Source of the DNA: Symsagittifera roscoffensis
Lineage: Eukaryota > Xenacoelomorpha > Acoela > Convolutidae
Assembly (NCBI RefSeq): GCF_963678635.1
Contig: NC_087062.1
Span: 4,179,556-4,243,555, forward strand
Reading direction: 5' to 3'
Length of the DNA: 64,000 nt
Of this stretch, positions 1 to 12,064 are shown piece by piece; positions within the stretch are counted from its first letter, which is position 1; each line of letters opens with the position of its first letter. The position numbers were made by a program, and so were the translations under genes. Below the pieces are notes generated by a model. That model made no database searches and had not been told where the DNA came from. It saw nothing but the letters and a program-made list of their open reading frames with translations.

Positions 1-535
1 TTTTTGCAATTTTTTCCAAAAAGTTGACTTTTTTCGAAGTTTCAGTAGGTTTTGGTATAAATTCAGGTAGATAGAAAGTAAGATTATCGAATAAATTAGA
101 TCGAATTACAATAAAACTTAGTGTTTTAAAGTTTTTATAAAAAATTTTTAATTTTTCTGACAAAAAACTCCAAGTTTTTGCCCAAAAACTCTTACCATTG
201 ACTTACCATGTACAAGAAAACTGAATACATAACCTTAATTTTACAACCTACACGTAATTAACCAGTATTAACTAACAATTAGATCAACCGAGCCAAAATT
301 TTTGCAAAAAAAAACTAGGTATTTCCACACAAGAACCAATTTTTTTTTCAAAAAATATGATTTTTTTCTCGAAGTTTCGTTAGGTTTCAGTATAGCTTTA
401 GATGGTTTTCTCGTTGAATCAAACCTGTAAAATAATAATCAAAACATCTAAACCGTAGAAGCTAGCTAAGAAACGCAAGTATCGACAAAATCGAGCTCAA
501 AAACTCGGTTGCCAAAATTTTGCTGAAACTTACCA

Positions 536-850
536 TCTTACCATCTGAAACTTCACCATCTTACCATCTGAAACCTTACCATCTTAATACATAGGAAACC
601 TATTCCCTATCTTAATACATAGGGAAATCTATTCCCTAATGAGTTCTTATTCCCTACAATGAAATTCTTATACATAGGGAAATCTATACATGGGAAATTC
701 GGGCGCCGAAAAAAACTTACCATCTGAAACCTCGTATCTTAACACATTGGGAAACCTGTTCCCTATCTTAATACATTGGGAAATATATAGCCTATGTTAA
801 TACATAGGGTGCTGACCGGATACTGTATGGTACTCTATAGCCTATGTTAA
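536..850. repeat. Degenerate minisatellite of ttaccatct and cttaatacataggg phrases
   Basis: Short direct repeats occur in succession. First come ttaccatctgaaac variants (about 536-590 and 716-735), then variants of ctatcttaatacatagggaaa (about 586-850). Unit order is irregular, as in a decayed minisatellite. Confidence 0.6.
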
Positions 851-870
851 TACATGGGGGTCAGCACCCA

Positions 871-888
871 CCCCCCCCCCCCCCCCCC
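871..888. repeat. Poly-C tract (18 C)
   Basis: An uninterrupted run of 18 cytosines directly follows the degenerate minisatellite. It is an outlier in an AT-rich region and could be prone to length error. Confidence 0.9.
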
Positions 889-3341
889 TGATCACCTCAC
901 TCATATACTACTGACAATGACAAAATATATCGAAAAAAAAACCAATGAACCTATCAATGAGAACCAGTTTGTGCATGTTTATCAGGTATTCTGATTTAAT
1001 TATAAGCCCTATCAAGTTCGTTATCTTAATATCACTCGTTAACATTCAAGTAAGGCTAAGTTGGGCAATGAATAGTTCGGCTTGTAAAAACTGGGATTCA
1101 AGAAGTAGATAGCGTGCATGATCATTTTCTGCAAAGATACCACAATTTACTTTCCCAATTATTTTGTCTATTTATTTTAGACATGAGCAAACTTTAGAAA
1201 AACGCCTAACTGAAAGATAAGCGAAGTAAAATTCCTTCGGAAAGCATTATGCTTGTTTCTTATGGTACGATATGTCGCAAGCAACAAAATTGATTTTAAA
1301 ACTTATTTAACTCAGCTGAAAATAAATATTCTTGTCTTTTAAAACCCAAAAATACTTGGCATCCTCTTTTGCGGAAATTGTTCTCTGTAAATACTACTTT
1401 CTTAACTACTCGCCATCTGTTCTATCAACAGTTAGGAAAAAGATATTCAAATAGTCAGGAACTTTCTCTAGTGTTTCTAGCATCGACGTTCATAAGACAA
1501 AAATTGATCTTTCTGTTCATAGATTCTTTTTCATGAGCAAATTACACTAAAATCACTTTTTATTGATTTTTTCAAATAATAAGTTAACAAAGAACGACAG
1601 CCAATGGTCCCAAAACAGATTTTGTGGCACGCAATGATTGAGTATTTCCCAGTCAGAACAATAATTTTTTTAAGTTTCACACACTGTTTTCAGCCTCAAA
1701 AAGTATCCTTCAGATTTGATGCATTATTGCTTAATGCATTCATTTTGCAATATTCCAAAAAAAATTATTATGGAAATGAAAACTTTGGCAAGATCTAAAA
1801 AATAACACTATTTTTTTCATTGATCCATGCTTTTCGAATTCTTTTCGGTAAGAGTGATAAGCTTAAGTGCAAGTGGTGGAAGCTTAATAATGAATTTAGT
1901 TTGAAATGTACCATGAAATGTTTTGAAGACAAGCGTTGGAAAATTTTTGATAACTTGTTTGTCACACAAACTGCCTTGTTATTTGATCAAGCTATTTAAA
2001 TAAATTTTTGAAACAGGTGATATCTAGCAAGCTTACCTTGTTGAAGGCAGCAAAATTGTATTCCCATAGCCCCTCGAGATTTATTTGAAAAAACATGATT
2101 TATCAAGTCTGATAGCCAGATAACATCATTTGTGTTCTTTTTGTCATTTTCCAAAACTAATTCGCTAATAATTACTGAATTCTGATTACTGTTTTTCATT
2201 AGTTTTCTTTATAAGATTAAATTAATTTTTATTACTGGAAAACTGATAAACTTTTCAATTTGATAGAAAAAATTTTGTCTTCATACTGAAACTTGTAGAG
2301 CCCCTCAGTGCACCAAAAAATTATGCCTTTGTGATTGTCAGAATTCAAAGAAACTTGGAATGGTGAAGAAATCAAAAATTGTGAAGAGATTTGTTACTGA
2401 TACCTTGCTTCGTAACATCACGCGTTTAGCTTTAATAGCACGTAAAAAAATTTAAAAAACTTGAAAGGTGGGGGAAGATAAAAAGAGCCAATTGTACTTT
2501 TTTGCTTTCAGTTTAGGAAAGTATATGAGTCAGATTTTTCGGAAGTTTCTTAGGAAGTTTCTTTCAGAATAATCGGAAGTTTCTTATGAGTCTGAAGTTT
2601 ATAAACCCTCATTTCCGGAACCACCTCAATTATTTGTTTTACAATACACAAGAAGACAAACATTTGCAATCGCTCAAAATCAATTGTAGCTAGATCAAGA
2701 GAAATTTAAGTAATTGCGAATAAAGCAGTTTCAAATTTGTTTTGCATTTTGATGAATCATTTACTTGCATTTTACTAGAAAACCGGGGCTTCCCATTTTA
2801 GTCTCTCAGCAAGTCCCCCATTATGGTAAAATGAGGACATAGAGGGGCATCAATTTTTTGTTACTGGATAAGGTGGCTCTATTAAGAAAACTCCCAAAAA
2901 AAACCGAACAACAAACTTTAACAGACGATTTAAAATAGAATCGTTTTGCAGTTTTTAAACCTCACGCAATAACTAAAGTTTGAAAGTGATTTCATGACAA
3001 AATCTCTTACAATTGTAGTTTTTTTAGCTACACTTTATCTTTAGATATTAAAAATTATTTCTATTTGTACATAGTGATTCAAATAAATAAAGAGATTGCT
3101 GAACTGAGAGCTCATTAGAGGGTTTTATTTCTGTTTTTTGTTTTCAATCAAAACTTAGGTTATTTTTCTATAATGAAGGAGTGCCTATTATAGCAGTAAA
3201 ACTGAATAACTTCAAAAATCGAGAAAAGGTAAGAATTATGAAAAAACTTGATAAACCCTTTAAAAATAAGGCACTGCAGACCGATTGTTCAAACCGACCT
3301 GCTATGGTACAGTTTACAGTCAAACACCTTTGAAACAGAGT

Positions 3342-3356
3342 CGAAGCGTTGCTTCG
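3342..3356. repeat. Hairpin repeat (cgaagc/gcttcg)
   Basis: Six-base arms around gtt, preceded by tttgaaacaga as in the copy at 9941, and followed by caaacactagcga. Confidence 0.55.
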
Positions 3357-3614
3357 CAAACACTAGCGAGAACACGCCAAAATGCAGCTCTATAAAAAGC
3401 AATAAGAAAAACTAGAAATAAGCCTCGAATTAGTAAATAATTTGCAAATTTTTGCAAATAATAATTTGGAATATGACAAACTGAAGACGTCCACGCTAAC
3501 TATGCATGATACAAATCGAAAAGCATAAAACCAAATTATGTATAAATTAAGCATTTCAAAAAACTGCGAGATATTGAGTTAGAAAATTTCTGAAATCGAG
3601 TTTTCATTATTTTT

Positions 3615-3917
3615 GTTGTTTGAAACAAATAACTTTTTTCGGTTCATCGAAAAAACCGAAAATGTCGAAAAACTAGATCTATCATAATGAACAAGGCTAA
3701 TTTTGAAACAAAAACAGGCAGAGAGAATAGAATGAGAAAGTAGCATCAAAAGATAATTTATTGTTATGTTGTTAGAAACAAATAGCTTTTTTCGGTTCAT
3801 CGAAAAAATAGAAAATGTCGAAAAAAGTAGATCTATCATAATGAATAAGGCTAGTTTTGAAACAAAACATGCAGAGAGAAAGAAATGTGAAATTAGCATC
3901 AGAAGGTAACTTACCAA
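3615..3917. repeat. Tandem duplication, unit about 152 bp
   Basis: Two diverged head-to-tail copies start near 3620 and 3772. Both carry gaaacaaata, cttttttcggttcatcga, atgtcgaaaaa and tagatctatcataatgaa in the same order. The sporadic minus-strand open frames here come from the repeat. Confidence 0.8.
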
Positions 3918-4189
3918 GCAGTAAGAAATACCTTGGCAGAAACCTTTTAAGACGAAAAAAAATCAACAAGATTTAAGATTTATGAAAAGTCCCCCTCGCC
4001 CTCAAAACACTTAAAAAACATTATTTGCTCGTCAAATGAAACAATATGAGACAACTAAGCCGATATAATATAGCACGAGACATAAGATGCCCAAAAAACG
4101 AAACAAAAGAACACAGCCAATCGAAGATTGGAAAAGAGTATTGAACGCAAGTATACATTAAAAAAACACTGGTTTTGCTGAAAAAAGCT

Positions 4190-4310
4190 CACTTTCGAAT
4201 TTCAAAGAAAAAATAGATGCCCTTTAATCTCTTTGAATTTCTAGAACAATTTATGATTGACGCTTTTTTTTTATAACATTAAGCCAATTTGAAAAACCTG
4301 GATCAACACA
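4190..4310. repeat. Dispersed AT-rich repeat, copy 1
   Basis: This stretch shares an ordered set of phrases (atgccctttaa, gaatttctagaacaatttatgattgac, then a T-rich run followed by ataac and ccaattt) with 8610-8830, 8950-9210 and, more weakly, 34360-34460. It is an old interspersed repeat family with no coding content that I can see. Confidence 0.5.
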
Positions 4311-5377
4311 TACCTGAAAGCATTCATAAATGCATCAATATGTATGAATGCAGATCTGTAGTTATTAGAGCATTTTAAGACTTCTCTGGAAAAAAAAATA
4401 TATAGCAAGACCCATATAAGAGTCTTCACTACGTTAATTACTCTTAAAAATTGACAAAAAGTTAGACCAATAAGAAGTTATCAAGCCCCCCTCGCACACA
4501 GACACACAAAAAAATTTCGCTCGTCGAAGGACGCAATATGAGGCCGATATAATATAGTCCGAAAACTATCAAGTTGAAAAAGCAAAAAAATGCGATAAAA
4601 AAATAATTGTCATGAAAAATTTGAATTATAATTTCTATTAAGATGTTTAGCATTATATTCAATCGACAGAGAAGCATAAAAATATGTTTCCATTGAAACA
4701 ACTCAAAATTAGGTCACTAAGCCGATAAAAAAGGCCGAAATCATTTGGGCAGAATAAAGTTTTTAATCGATAAAAAAAGAACAAAAAATGGAAATATATA
4801 CAAGATTTATAAAAAAAATTACAACGAGGTAAATCAGAATACTAAAAGCAACTATTTTGTTTAAAAAATTAATAATTCAAATGAGCAATTTAGTTGGATG
4901 GTAAAAACAAAGCGGAAACTAAGCCGACAAAAAGTAAAACCGAAAGCTACGAAGTCGATAATTCAAAAATACCAAAGAAATTGCATTTAAAAAATTTGGA
5001 CTGCGAATTTATTGGAGTAAAACTAACCAGGAAGCACAGTGAGAGTAATGGACCAATGAGCGCAAATATACGACCCCAATACTGCATGCATGTCGTGTAC
5101 TGCATGCATGCTGGAATCTGTGGACAAAGTTGTTTACGGGAAAAGTCTAGTACCCGATTGCAATACTCTTGCTTATCGCAGGGGTAAGCATTACAATTTT
5201 AATTCTACAGATAAGTGAAAGATTTTCATATTTAACTTTTGATTGAAACATTGGCTGAAAATAATCAAAATAAAGATCTATTTTTTCAGATCGAATTACA
5301 ATGCACAAATTTTCATTTTACAAATATGCTTTGAGGTATGCGAGATGTGGAAAAGCATATTATGCACCATTTCAATG

Positions 5378-7060
5378 TTAGCGTTGCATTAGTAGAAACA
5401 AATTTTTGCTCCCTTTTTCTCCATTTTCTTCACTAGCGATATGTCTTATAACAAAACGAGGGTACTCAACAGGCATTTCATAAACGTTCCAATTGATTCT
5501 TTTGCAGTATGACCATCTCTTTTTTGGTGGTCTTCGAAGATAAACTGAAGATGATTTCGATTCAGACGAGTAAGTTACTAAAGCAAGCTCCCTTCTTATG
5601 GTGTAGAATGTCGATGTACAGTCAATACTTTCAGCGTATTCATGATTCTGTTTCTCCCAAATTTGCATATCTCCATCAAACGTCACAATAGTTTGAGCAT
5701 CTCGATCGTAAAAGCAAACGTAATTGACAGATGTTACGGATGTGTTAAATGGCTTGCTGTTGAGTGTAGCTAGCGTGGATCCGTTTTGAAGCGAACGCCC
5801 ATCCCATCTACGAATTTGTTTGAGCCCACCGTCCCAGCAAAGCCATTGAACTGTACTGTCTCTGCTTTTATTTACATAGGGTGCCAATACTTCTAATTCA
5901 GACGGATAACTTATCTGCCTAAAAACTGGATCATATACTGAGATTGTCAGCGCTCGTTTCGATCCATTGATTATGTTGGAGAAAACAATTATTGTCATCC
6001 CATCAATCCAATACACATTTTCGACCGATTCTTGCTCAAACCTTTGGGATGCGAGAGTCTTTCTTGCTTCATTTTTTCCAAAATCGATTGTTCGATACGC
6101 AACAATTTCATCTCTCTGCTCGATTTCAAAACATTTATCAAAAAAAATTCCAACGACAAATTTAGAGTTCGCACTTCGGGTAAAGTTAATATTTTCGTCT
6201 GAAAACAATTCGTCTTTCGGTTTTTGAGGACTCTCAGAATCTTTGTTTTCACTGAACAAACTTGACAATTTTATGGCAGATATTATTTGAAGGATCAAAT
6301 CCTGACTTAGTGTTTCAAAGTCTTTGAGCTCTTCGAATTTCGAATGGGTCAATTGAAGCCCATCAATGTTTCCATCAGTTTCTCTCAGGGCATCTATGTT
6401 TGTCTTCACAATGGGAAATTGACTAATCATTGCTCCGGTTGATACGCCAAGCAAACATCTCAGATCAGTTTGGGTCTTGCCGATTGTTTCCACGCGTTCT
6501 TTTGATTTATTTTCAATCTCCTTAAACGCATTCAATTTCGCTCTTATTTTTTCGGTAATGCTTTTTTTCGCTTGATCCAACACCTCTTCAATATTTTGAA
6601 TCAGCGCACTAGCATCTGTTTCATAATTTTCGACAACAACCAAAATTGATTCGGCAGTTTTGATTGCGTCCTTTTCATTTTTCTCCCATTCCGACAGCAG
6701 TTCAAACACTTCTCGTCTAACTTCGGAGCCCTTTTCAGTCAGCGGAACTGAATCGTGCTTTCTATGCAGTCTTAAGCACTTCGTACATATCAACGCTTCA
6801 CAAGACTTACAATAGTCCAGGCATAACTGTTTGTGTTCGCTACAAATAGCTGGCTCCAGATTTCGGTTATCCACAATTTGATGACCTTTCTTGACATGAA
6901 TGACAGTTATACACGTATCGCAGAAGATCTCAGGAGGCTTGCTTGTCCCATCTGTCAAATTACACTGTAAACACTTAAAAGAACACTCAACGTTCAGCGG
7001 TTCCTCGCAGTGCGAGCAATTGCTTTGACAAATATCTTCACAAGTACCGCCAGTTGCCAT
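5378..7060 (-). CDS. B-box zinc-finger / coiled-coil protein (TRIM-related, no RING)
   Basis: Single-exon frame of about 560 residues. I start it at the ATG at 7060, just before the cysteine-rich region; an in-frame upstream ATG at 7162 would add 34 unremarkable residues. The N-terminus (about residues 8-50) has paired Cys motifs (CSHC, CLQC, CDTC) like a first B-box. At about 75-110 a classical B-box type 2 follows (CSEH, CKSC, CTKC, then LHRKH). Residues of about 120-290 are Lys/Glu-rich and predicted coiled coil. The last 240 residues are beta-rich with Trp/Tyr repeats and could be a propeller-like substrate domain, which I cannot name. Family knowledge: B-box/coiled-coil proteins assemble as antiparallel dimers, often in ubiquitination or RNA regulation. 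The catalytic RING is absent, so E3 activity should not be assumed. No frameshift is seen. Confidence 0.85.
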   Translation of the reverse strand: MATGGTCEDICQSNCSHCEEPLNVECSFKCLQCNLTDGTSKPPEIFCDTCITVIHVKKGHQIVDNRNLEPAICSEHKQLCLDYCKSCEALICTKCLRLHRKHDSVPLTEKGSEVRREVFELLSEWEKNEKDAIKTAESILVVVENYETDASALIQNIEEVLDQAKKSITEKIRAKLNAFKEIENKSKERVETIGKTQTDLRCLLGVSTGAMISQFPIVKTNIDALRETDGNIDGLQLTHSKFEELKDFETLSQDLILQIISAIKLSSLFSENKDSESPQKPKDELFSDENINFTRSANSKFVVGIFFDKCFEIEQRDEIVAYRTIDFGKNEARKTLASQRFEQESVENVYWIDGMTIIVFSNIINGSKRALTISVYDPVFRQISYPSELEVLAPYVNKSRDSTVQWLCWDGGLKQIRRWDGRSLQNGSTLATLNSKPFNTSVTSVNYVCFYDRDAQTIVTFDGDMQIWEKQNHEYAESIDCTSTFYTIRRELALVTYSSESKSSSVYLRRPPKKRWSYCKRINWNVYEMPVEYPRFVIRHIASEENGEKGSKNLFLLMQR

Positions 7061-7451
7061 TATATGGTGTACATTCCGATCATCTGAAACGATTTTAAAT
7101 AGTTTAAATCTGAGAAATTCCGCGGGTGAATTTGACCACCTGACCACCCAAAGGGTCCCCATTCGGTACTATTACACGACATTCATTTTTTTGCTGACAT
7201 GATTTTCAAAATTTTTCTTCCGGTTTTTCATAAACTTGCCCAGAAAAATTTTCAAAAACTTGCAGTGCAGAAAAATTTGGTCGAAATGGGGCTTTGATCG
7301 TGTCGGCAAAAATATCGATAAAAATGTTCAAAAAGTGAATGTCCACCCCACACGAGAAAATATTAGATCCGCCCCTCAGACATGGCCAAATAAATTATAC
7401 CCAAACAGCATAACCAAAATTTCTCATGTCTAAGAAAACATTACAACACAG

Positions 7452-7475
7452 ATGCAAAGCAGAGCTGCTTTGCAT
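7452..7475. repeat. Hairpin repeat (perfect 11-bp arms)
   Basis: The arms atgcaaagcag and ctgctttgcat are exact reverse complements around two bases. The following phrase atcacttgcgat...aacaca is shared with the copy at 9941. It belongs to the hairpin family also seen at 3342, 30696 and 34014, here with a changed but still paired stem. Confidence 0.65.
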
Positions 7476-7929
7476 CACTTGCGATAAAACACAAGCAGCA
7501 TGACAAACTAGCAGACAGAACGTGAGTCGAAAGTCGAAAAAAAAAAACGTTTTCAAAGTCGAGAAAAACTAGATCTACCAAAATTTTAAATTCTTGTCTT
7601 CAATACAGTTCTTATAAAAAAACATGACACTTAATAAAATCGAAATTTACATTTGCAAAGAAACAGAGCCGACGATTTTTGACCAGACATCTGTTCAGCC
7701 AAAAAAAATGTTTTCAAAAAAATTGAAAATTTAAAAAAATAATTAAAGTAAAATTCCGAAAAAACCTTGTAACTCAATTACCTCCACCAATGGTGCTTTA
7801 AAAATTGCTTTCAGGGATTTACAAGGAAACTGAACTTTCAAAAAGAGTCTGTGCTACGTGATCTGAGCCGACAAAAAGAAACAGACGGACGATAGTCCGA
7901 AAAAGCAGAAAAAAAATCTAATTTGAAGA

Positions 7930-8020
7930 AAAAAAACAGTACCCCGTCCGGATTCGAACCTCAAGAATTTGCCGCCTTAAGCATGTGTGATACTTCTACG
8001 CCAGATGGGCCGAATGGTTG
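7930..8020 (-). repeat. tRNA-derived SINE-like sequence 1
   Basis: On the minus strand an exact Pol III B box (GGTTCGAATCC) is followed within about 20 bases by a run of T that could end Pol III transcripts. The upstream half is rich in tRNA-like phrases (TGGCGTAGAAG as a weak A box). I cannot fold a clean cloverleaf, so I call it SINE-like rather than a tRNA gene. The copy at 11511-11600 has the same order, including GGCGGCAAA before the B box. Confidence 0.55.
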
Positions 8021-8609
8021 ATTGGACTTTCTACAAATCAAAAATGGTTTTCAAGCCAAAAATGGGGGCGTTGATTCTTGCGCAAAGAGAAGTCACACTT
8101 GTGTTCCTTCGCATAAACCTCAATCTCAGATTTGGCAGAATAGTTTACGAGAAAAAATTCAAACAAAATGGGTCAAGTTTCGCCCATTAAAAATTTCGAA
8201 AGGAGACACTATCGAAAGTTCGAAAGGCACACAGGCAAGCAATCGTTCTTTTCATTGGTACCACTTTTTAAAAACTGGTAGATTAGTTCTGAAAAAATGA
8301 AATAGTTTGCAGAAAAATTTGTAAAAAACTTCCAAATTGTCCCAGATAAAAACAATCATGTAGAAAAATGAAGGAATCGAATCCCCTACACTTCCAGAAA
8401 TCCTGAAAGTTTGCAGGAATTTGAAGATTTGATTTATTGGTGATGATTATATTATGCCAAAACAGCTTTTCTCATGTGTTATCAGGCTCGGAGCAAGAAC
8501 TTGCTTGAGGCTTAGATTAGGCTACTCTCTTCATAGCCGTTAAAAAGCCAACAGACATATGGAAAAAAAACCAAAGAACGCAAAGAAACAGAAAAACTTT
8601 CGCAATTTA

Positions 8610-8830
8610 AAAGAAAACTTGCCCTTTAAGCTTTTTTAATTTCGAACAAATTCATGATTGGCACCTTGTTGATATAACTAACTCAATTTAAGACAAATAG
8701 AGCAGAAGAAAATTGGGAAACCCAAAGATTTAAATTCCACTTTCGAAACTGGAAATCGTTCACGTTTTTCATTACTTTTACATTTAACTCTTCAATAGTG
8801 GTAATTTTTTTAACTTTTAACAAAGGAAAA
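8610..8830. repeat. Dispersed AT-rich repeat, copy 2
   Basis: Shares ordered phrases with 8950-9210 (ccctttaagctt, tcatgattgg, aaattccactttcgaaact, cttcaatagtg). Non-coding. Confidence 0.5.
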
Positions 8831-8949
8831 GAACTGAACTTAAAAGAGCATCAAAAGTAAAACAGTAAAACAAAAATAATTTGAGCAAGGAAGACTATAG
8901 CCAAACGACACTTGGAAAAAAGTCATAAATGCAAGGAAACAACAAATCT

Positions 8950-9210
8950 GACTCTTTTTTCAATTTCGAAATTCAAAACTTTTGAATTTCAAAGAAAAAA
9001 ACTAATGCCTTTAAAGCTTCTCGAATTTTTAGATCAATTTATGGCTGACTCTTTTTTGATAAAACTAACCCAATTGAGAGAAAAAATTGGATCATTAACC
9101 AAAATTTCGCTGGGAAATTCGATTTTTAAACTCCACTTTCGAAACTAGAAGTCGGTCATGTTTTACGTGACTTTTCCATTTTTGCTGTTCGATAGTGTTT
9201 GCCTTCATTT
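8950..9210. repeat. Dispersed AT-rich repeat, copy 3
   Basis: Best preserved copy of the family, with ccactttcgaaactagaag and tgctgttcgatagtg near its right end. Non-coding. Confidence 0.5.
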
Positions 9211-9940
9211 CAGCAAAAGAACTGCACTGAAATTTTTTTAAAAAATCAAAGTGGAACCGCGAATTTTGAGCTCGAATAAACTTAAGACTCCCTGAAAAAA
9301 AGAAAATCATCGCAACCTATAAAAAAATCTGAACAACGTTTATCGACTCTTAAAAACTAATTAATTTTTTCGCGGTTGAAAATCTAAAAACCTAGCTTTC
9401 AGCTGAAACTTATGTATTCATATACACACATGCGGACTGTATATAGACAGACGACTTTAAGCATCAAGGGGCAAGTATGCAGAAAAGATGATATATTTGC
9501 GAGGGAAGGACCAACATAGAAGCTGTTCAGCTCTTTGCCAAGAACCTCAGTTTAGCACCTGGCTAACTGCATGCAATTTCAAACTTGAAAATCTCTTTGA
9601 AAAATTTAGCAAGGTAACTTTATTACACAGCGTAATAAAACTGGTCTGAAAGCAAAAAAAAGCGATCAATATACAATTCTTTATTACGCTGGGAAATGTA
9701 AGAAATGAAAACTATTTCATAACTAAAAGTCAGTCAAATTTTTTGCGCGGTTTGCAGTTTCGTCATTAAAGAGCACAATTTGCCTCATCTATTAGCCACT
9801 TACTTCGAATTAAATTTAGAAAAAGATCAAAGTCATACGTTAGAAAACATTTTTTTTTGAATAGGAATATCTACTTTCCGATATTTTAAGTCAAATTTAA
9901 CAGCCTTTAAATATGGCAGGCTTGCTTATTTGAAACAGAA

Positions 9941-9957
9941 GCGAAGCAGAGCTTCGC
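9941..9957. repeat. Hairpin repeat (gcgaagc/gcttcgc)
   Basis: Perfect 7-base arms around aga, followed by accacttgcgatacaacaca. Confidence 0.65.
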
Positions 9958-10329
9958 ACCACTTGCGATACAACACAAACATAAAATAAAATGAAAAAAA
10001 ATAGATGTTGAACGAAACTAGGTGAATCGAAATTTTCGTATGTTTTGATTTAAAAAATAACAAGGGGCCCAGCAAAAGCCCCATCTTATTGCAATTCAAT
10101 TCGGAAAAAAACTTGAAAAAAATCATAAATATTTTTTTTCTGCAAAATGCACGCTGCTTAAGCAGAGAAGACTCTCAAAACCGGGTTTCTCGATTGAACA
10201 CAACCTGAGAAAGTTTCCAAAAAATGTCAAAGTTTTAAAACTTCGACTTGTTTGAAGGCCATCATTTTTTTCTGAAGTAAACTGGGCATGGCCAAATAAA
10301 AACTAAGCTTTCAACAACCTATTGTTTCG

Positions 10330-11080
10330 ATCCTACCTATGATATCAGATTTGGCAGGATAGGTAGCGAAAAAAGTCCAAAAAACGGTCAACAAATCAAG
10401 ATTTTGACTTTGCGAGAATCATAGCTTTTTGTGTCAAAACATTAGGCAAAGCCGCTTTTACAAAAGATATTCACTCAAGCATTTAATTCGATTGAACTCA
10501 AAATCTCAGATTTGGAAGTGTAGTTCTCGAGAAAAGTCAAAAAAATTGTTCAAAAAACGGCCAAAAAATCAAAATTTTGACTTTTCCGAGGGCGATAACG
10601 TTTGATGTCCGATATATTTGAGTAGCCGCGAAAGCAAATGAGCTTCTCACATCTCGTTCTTCGAATTGAATCCAAAATCTCAGATATGGCAGGGTAGTTT
10701 TCGAGAATTTTCAAAATGTTTAAAACAAACGGTCAAAAAAAAACAAAAATTTGATATCTCCGAGGGCGATAGCTTTTTGCGTAAAAAAGTAAAAAAACTT
10801 TGTTGAGTGGCCGCTAACGCAGGGGAGCTTCTCACTACCTTTCAACTCCAATAAACCCACAATATCAGATTTGAGAGGTTAATTTTCGAGATAAGTCAAA
10901 ACGGTCAAAAACCAAAATTTGACTATTCCGAGGGCCATAATTTTACATGTTAAAAAAAAGTGGGCGCTACCGCTTATACAGGGAGCTGTTTAAAAGCAAT
11001 CTTGTCATTGAAATCAAAAACTCAGATTTGAAATGGACAATTTTCGAGAAAACAAAAAAATCAACAATATGGTTCAAACA
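10330..11080. repeat. Degenerate tandem array, unit about 160-185 bp, about 5 copies
   Basis: The phrase ctcagatttgg with variants recurs near 10343, 10507, 10678, 10865 and 11025. Each is followed by a ttcgagaaaagtc variant and then a gacttttccgagggc variant. A lone related copy lies near 8125-8170. The monomers are strongly diverged. Confidence 0.65.
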
Positions 11081-11510
11081 TTCCCCCACAGACTTTTCGA
11101 AGGCTGTAGACAGAGGGTCAGTAAAAAAAGACTTTCTGGTATACATTCACACACGGGAGTAAGCGATCTTTCAATTGATACCCTTTTTTTGAAAATCATA
11201 AATTTGGAAATAATTTATTGAAATTGCATATTGAAATGTGCAGAAGGGAATGTAATAATTGTTGCTGTCTTTGAAACGACCTAAAATTAGGTAATTAAGC
11301 CGATAAAAAATAGGCCGAAAAAATTTGAGCCGAAGGAGTACTTTTAGCGAAACAAAAAACAAAGGAAATACCATCTAAATAAAAGCTATCATTAAAGAAA
11401 AATGCGCGCAGCAAAAAAAAACGATTCCAAGATGTGACAACTAAGCCGACAACAGATAGCAGACAAATAATTGGCCGAAAACTTTAATTGAAACTGAAAA
11501 TTTTCCGTTT

Positions 11511-11600
11511 GAAAAAAAAAACAGGTCCTGGTCAGATTCGAACCCCAGACCTTTGCCGCCCAGGCACATAGGTTACCTCCAGCCTAAGTTGGCGGGAACG
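11511..11600 (-). repeat. tRNA-derived SINE-like sequence 2
   Basis: Minus strand B box GGTTCGAATCT, preceded by GGCGGCAAAGG and followed by a T run, in the same arrangement as 7930-8020. Confidence 0.55.
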
Positions 11601-11779
11601 CATAGAAGTTGTATTTTTTATGAACCAAGATACAAGTGATTCAAGTGAGTCTGTTAGATAATTTATTAACCCAAAAAAAGTCTATATTTCGGTTTGATAG
11701 CGCTTGCGTAAACAATTCTGAAAACAAATCTCAATTATTTAAACTAACAATTTATAAACATTAATCAGCACACAAATTT

Positions 11780-12064
11780 TTATTGGTGCACATCAACTAT
11801 CCAATCTTCGTTCACAATTGAGACGCCTCTCATGTAGGTTTTAGTGGTCTGTACCAGCTCATTGTAAATCACAGCCGACGGGAGCTTCTTATGCAAAACA
11901 GATGAGGGGTGGATATCCACTTGCACGTGGCCAGCACTGTTGTAGTACTTCTTCTCGCCTCCCAGGAGCGCGAGGCGTTGTCTGAAGGCTTTGTAGAGAC
12001 ACAGTCTGACTTTCTCGAAGCCAGATCCACTACTCGTTAGTTTCCAACCCAAAGATAGACAAAT
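11780..12064 (-). CDS. DHX33: DHX33-like helicase, exon 5 (C-terminus)
   Basis: Terminal exon of 95 codons including the stop. The acceptor reads tattttgtttag before ATTTGTCTATC, so translation continues in phase 0 from exon 4 (...RAQLAK then ICLSLGW). It carries the end of the OB-fold region typical of DEAH helicases: the phrase IHPSSVL, and then a [18 protein letters not shown]-type strand as in DHX33. The protein ends soon after [10 protein letters not shown], a usual place for this family. Confidence 0.88.
   Translation of the reverse strand: MCLSLGWKLTSSGSGFEKVRLCLYKAFRQRLALLGGEKKYYNSAGHVQVDIHPSSVLHKKLPSAVIYNELVQTTKTYMRGVSIVNEDWIVDVHQ

Larger units (their letters stand above)
1..5377. 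other. AT-rich non-coding DNA with short repeats
   Basis: I see no convincing gene here. The stretch is AT-rich with many A and T homopolymers. Open frames are short, have no recognisable domain and look like chance. It contains the simple and tandem repeats listed separately, a hairpin repeat at 3342-3356, and recurrent phrases of the type ctaagccgataaaaa...ggccgaaa near 4056, 4542, 4717 and 4917. These recur at 7860, 11291 and 11439 and mark a degenerate dispersed repeat family. Confidence 0.6.
7163..11779. other. Intergenic AT-rich DNA between the B-box gene and the helicase 3' end
   Basis: No supported gene. It contains two tRNA-like sequences (7930-8020, 11511-11600), two hairpin repeats (7452-7475, 9941-9957), two copies of the dispersed AT-rich repeat, and a degenerate tandem array at 10330-11080. 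Open frames are short and shadow-like. Confidence 0.6.

Noticed and set aside
1604-5187. Short open frames in the left 5 kb (for example 1604-1798, 4894-5187)
   Set aside because: Low-complexity or chance translations with no domain, start context or conservation clue.
7236-8300. Possible small genes on the plus strand after the B-box gene
   Set aside because: The frames run through repeat and SINE-like DNA and have no recognisable domain.
536-11080. CRISPR-like or prokaryotic repeat array
   Set aside because: The repeats are degenerate, have no fixed spacer length, and the window is clearly eukaryotic.
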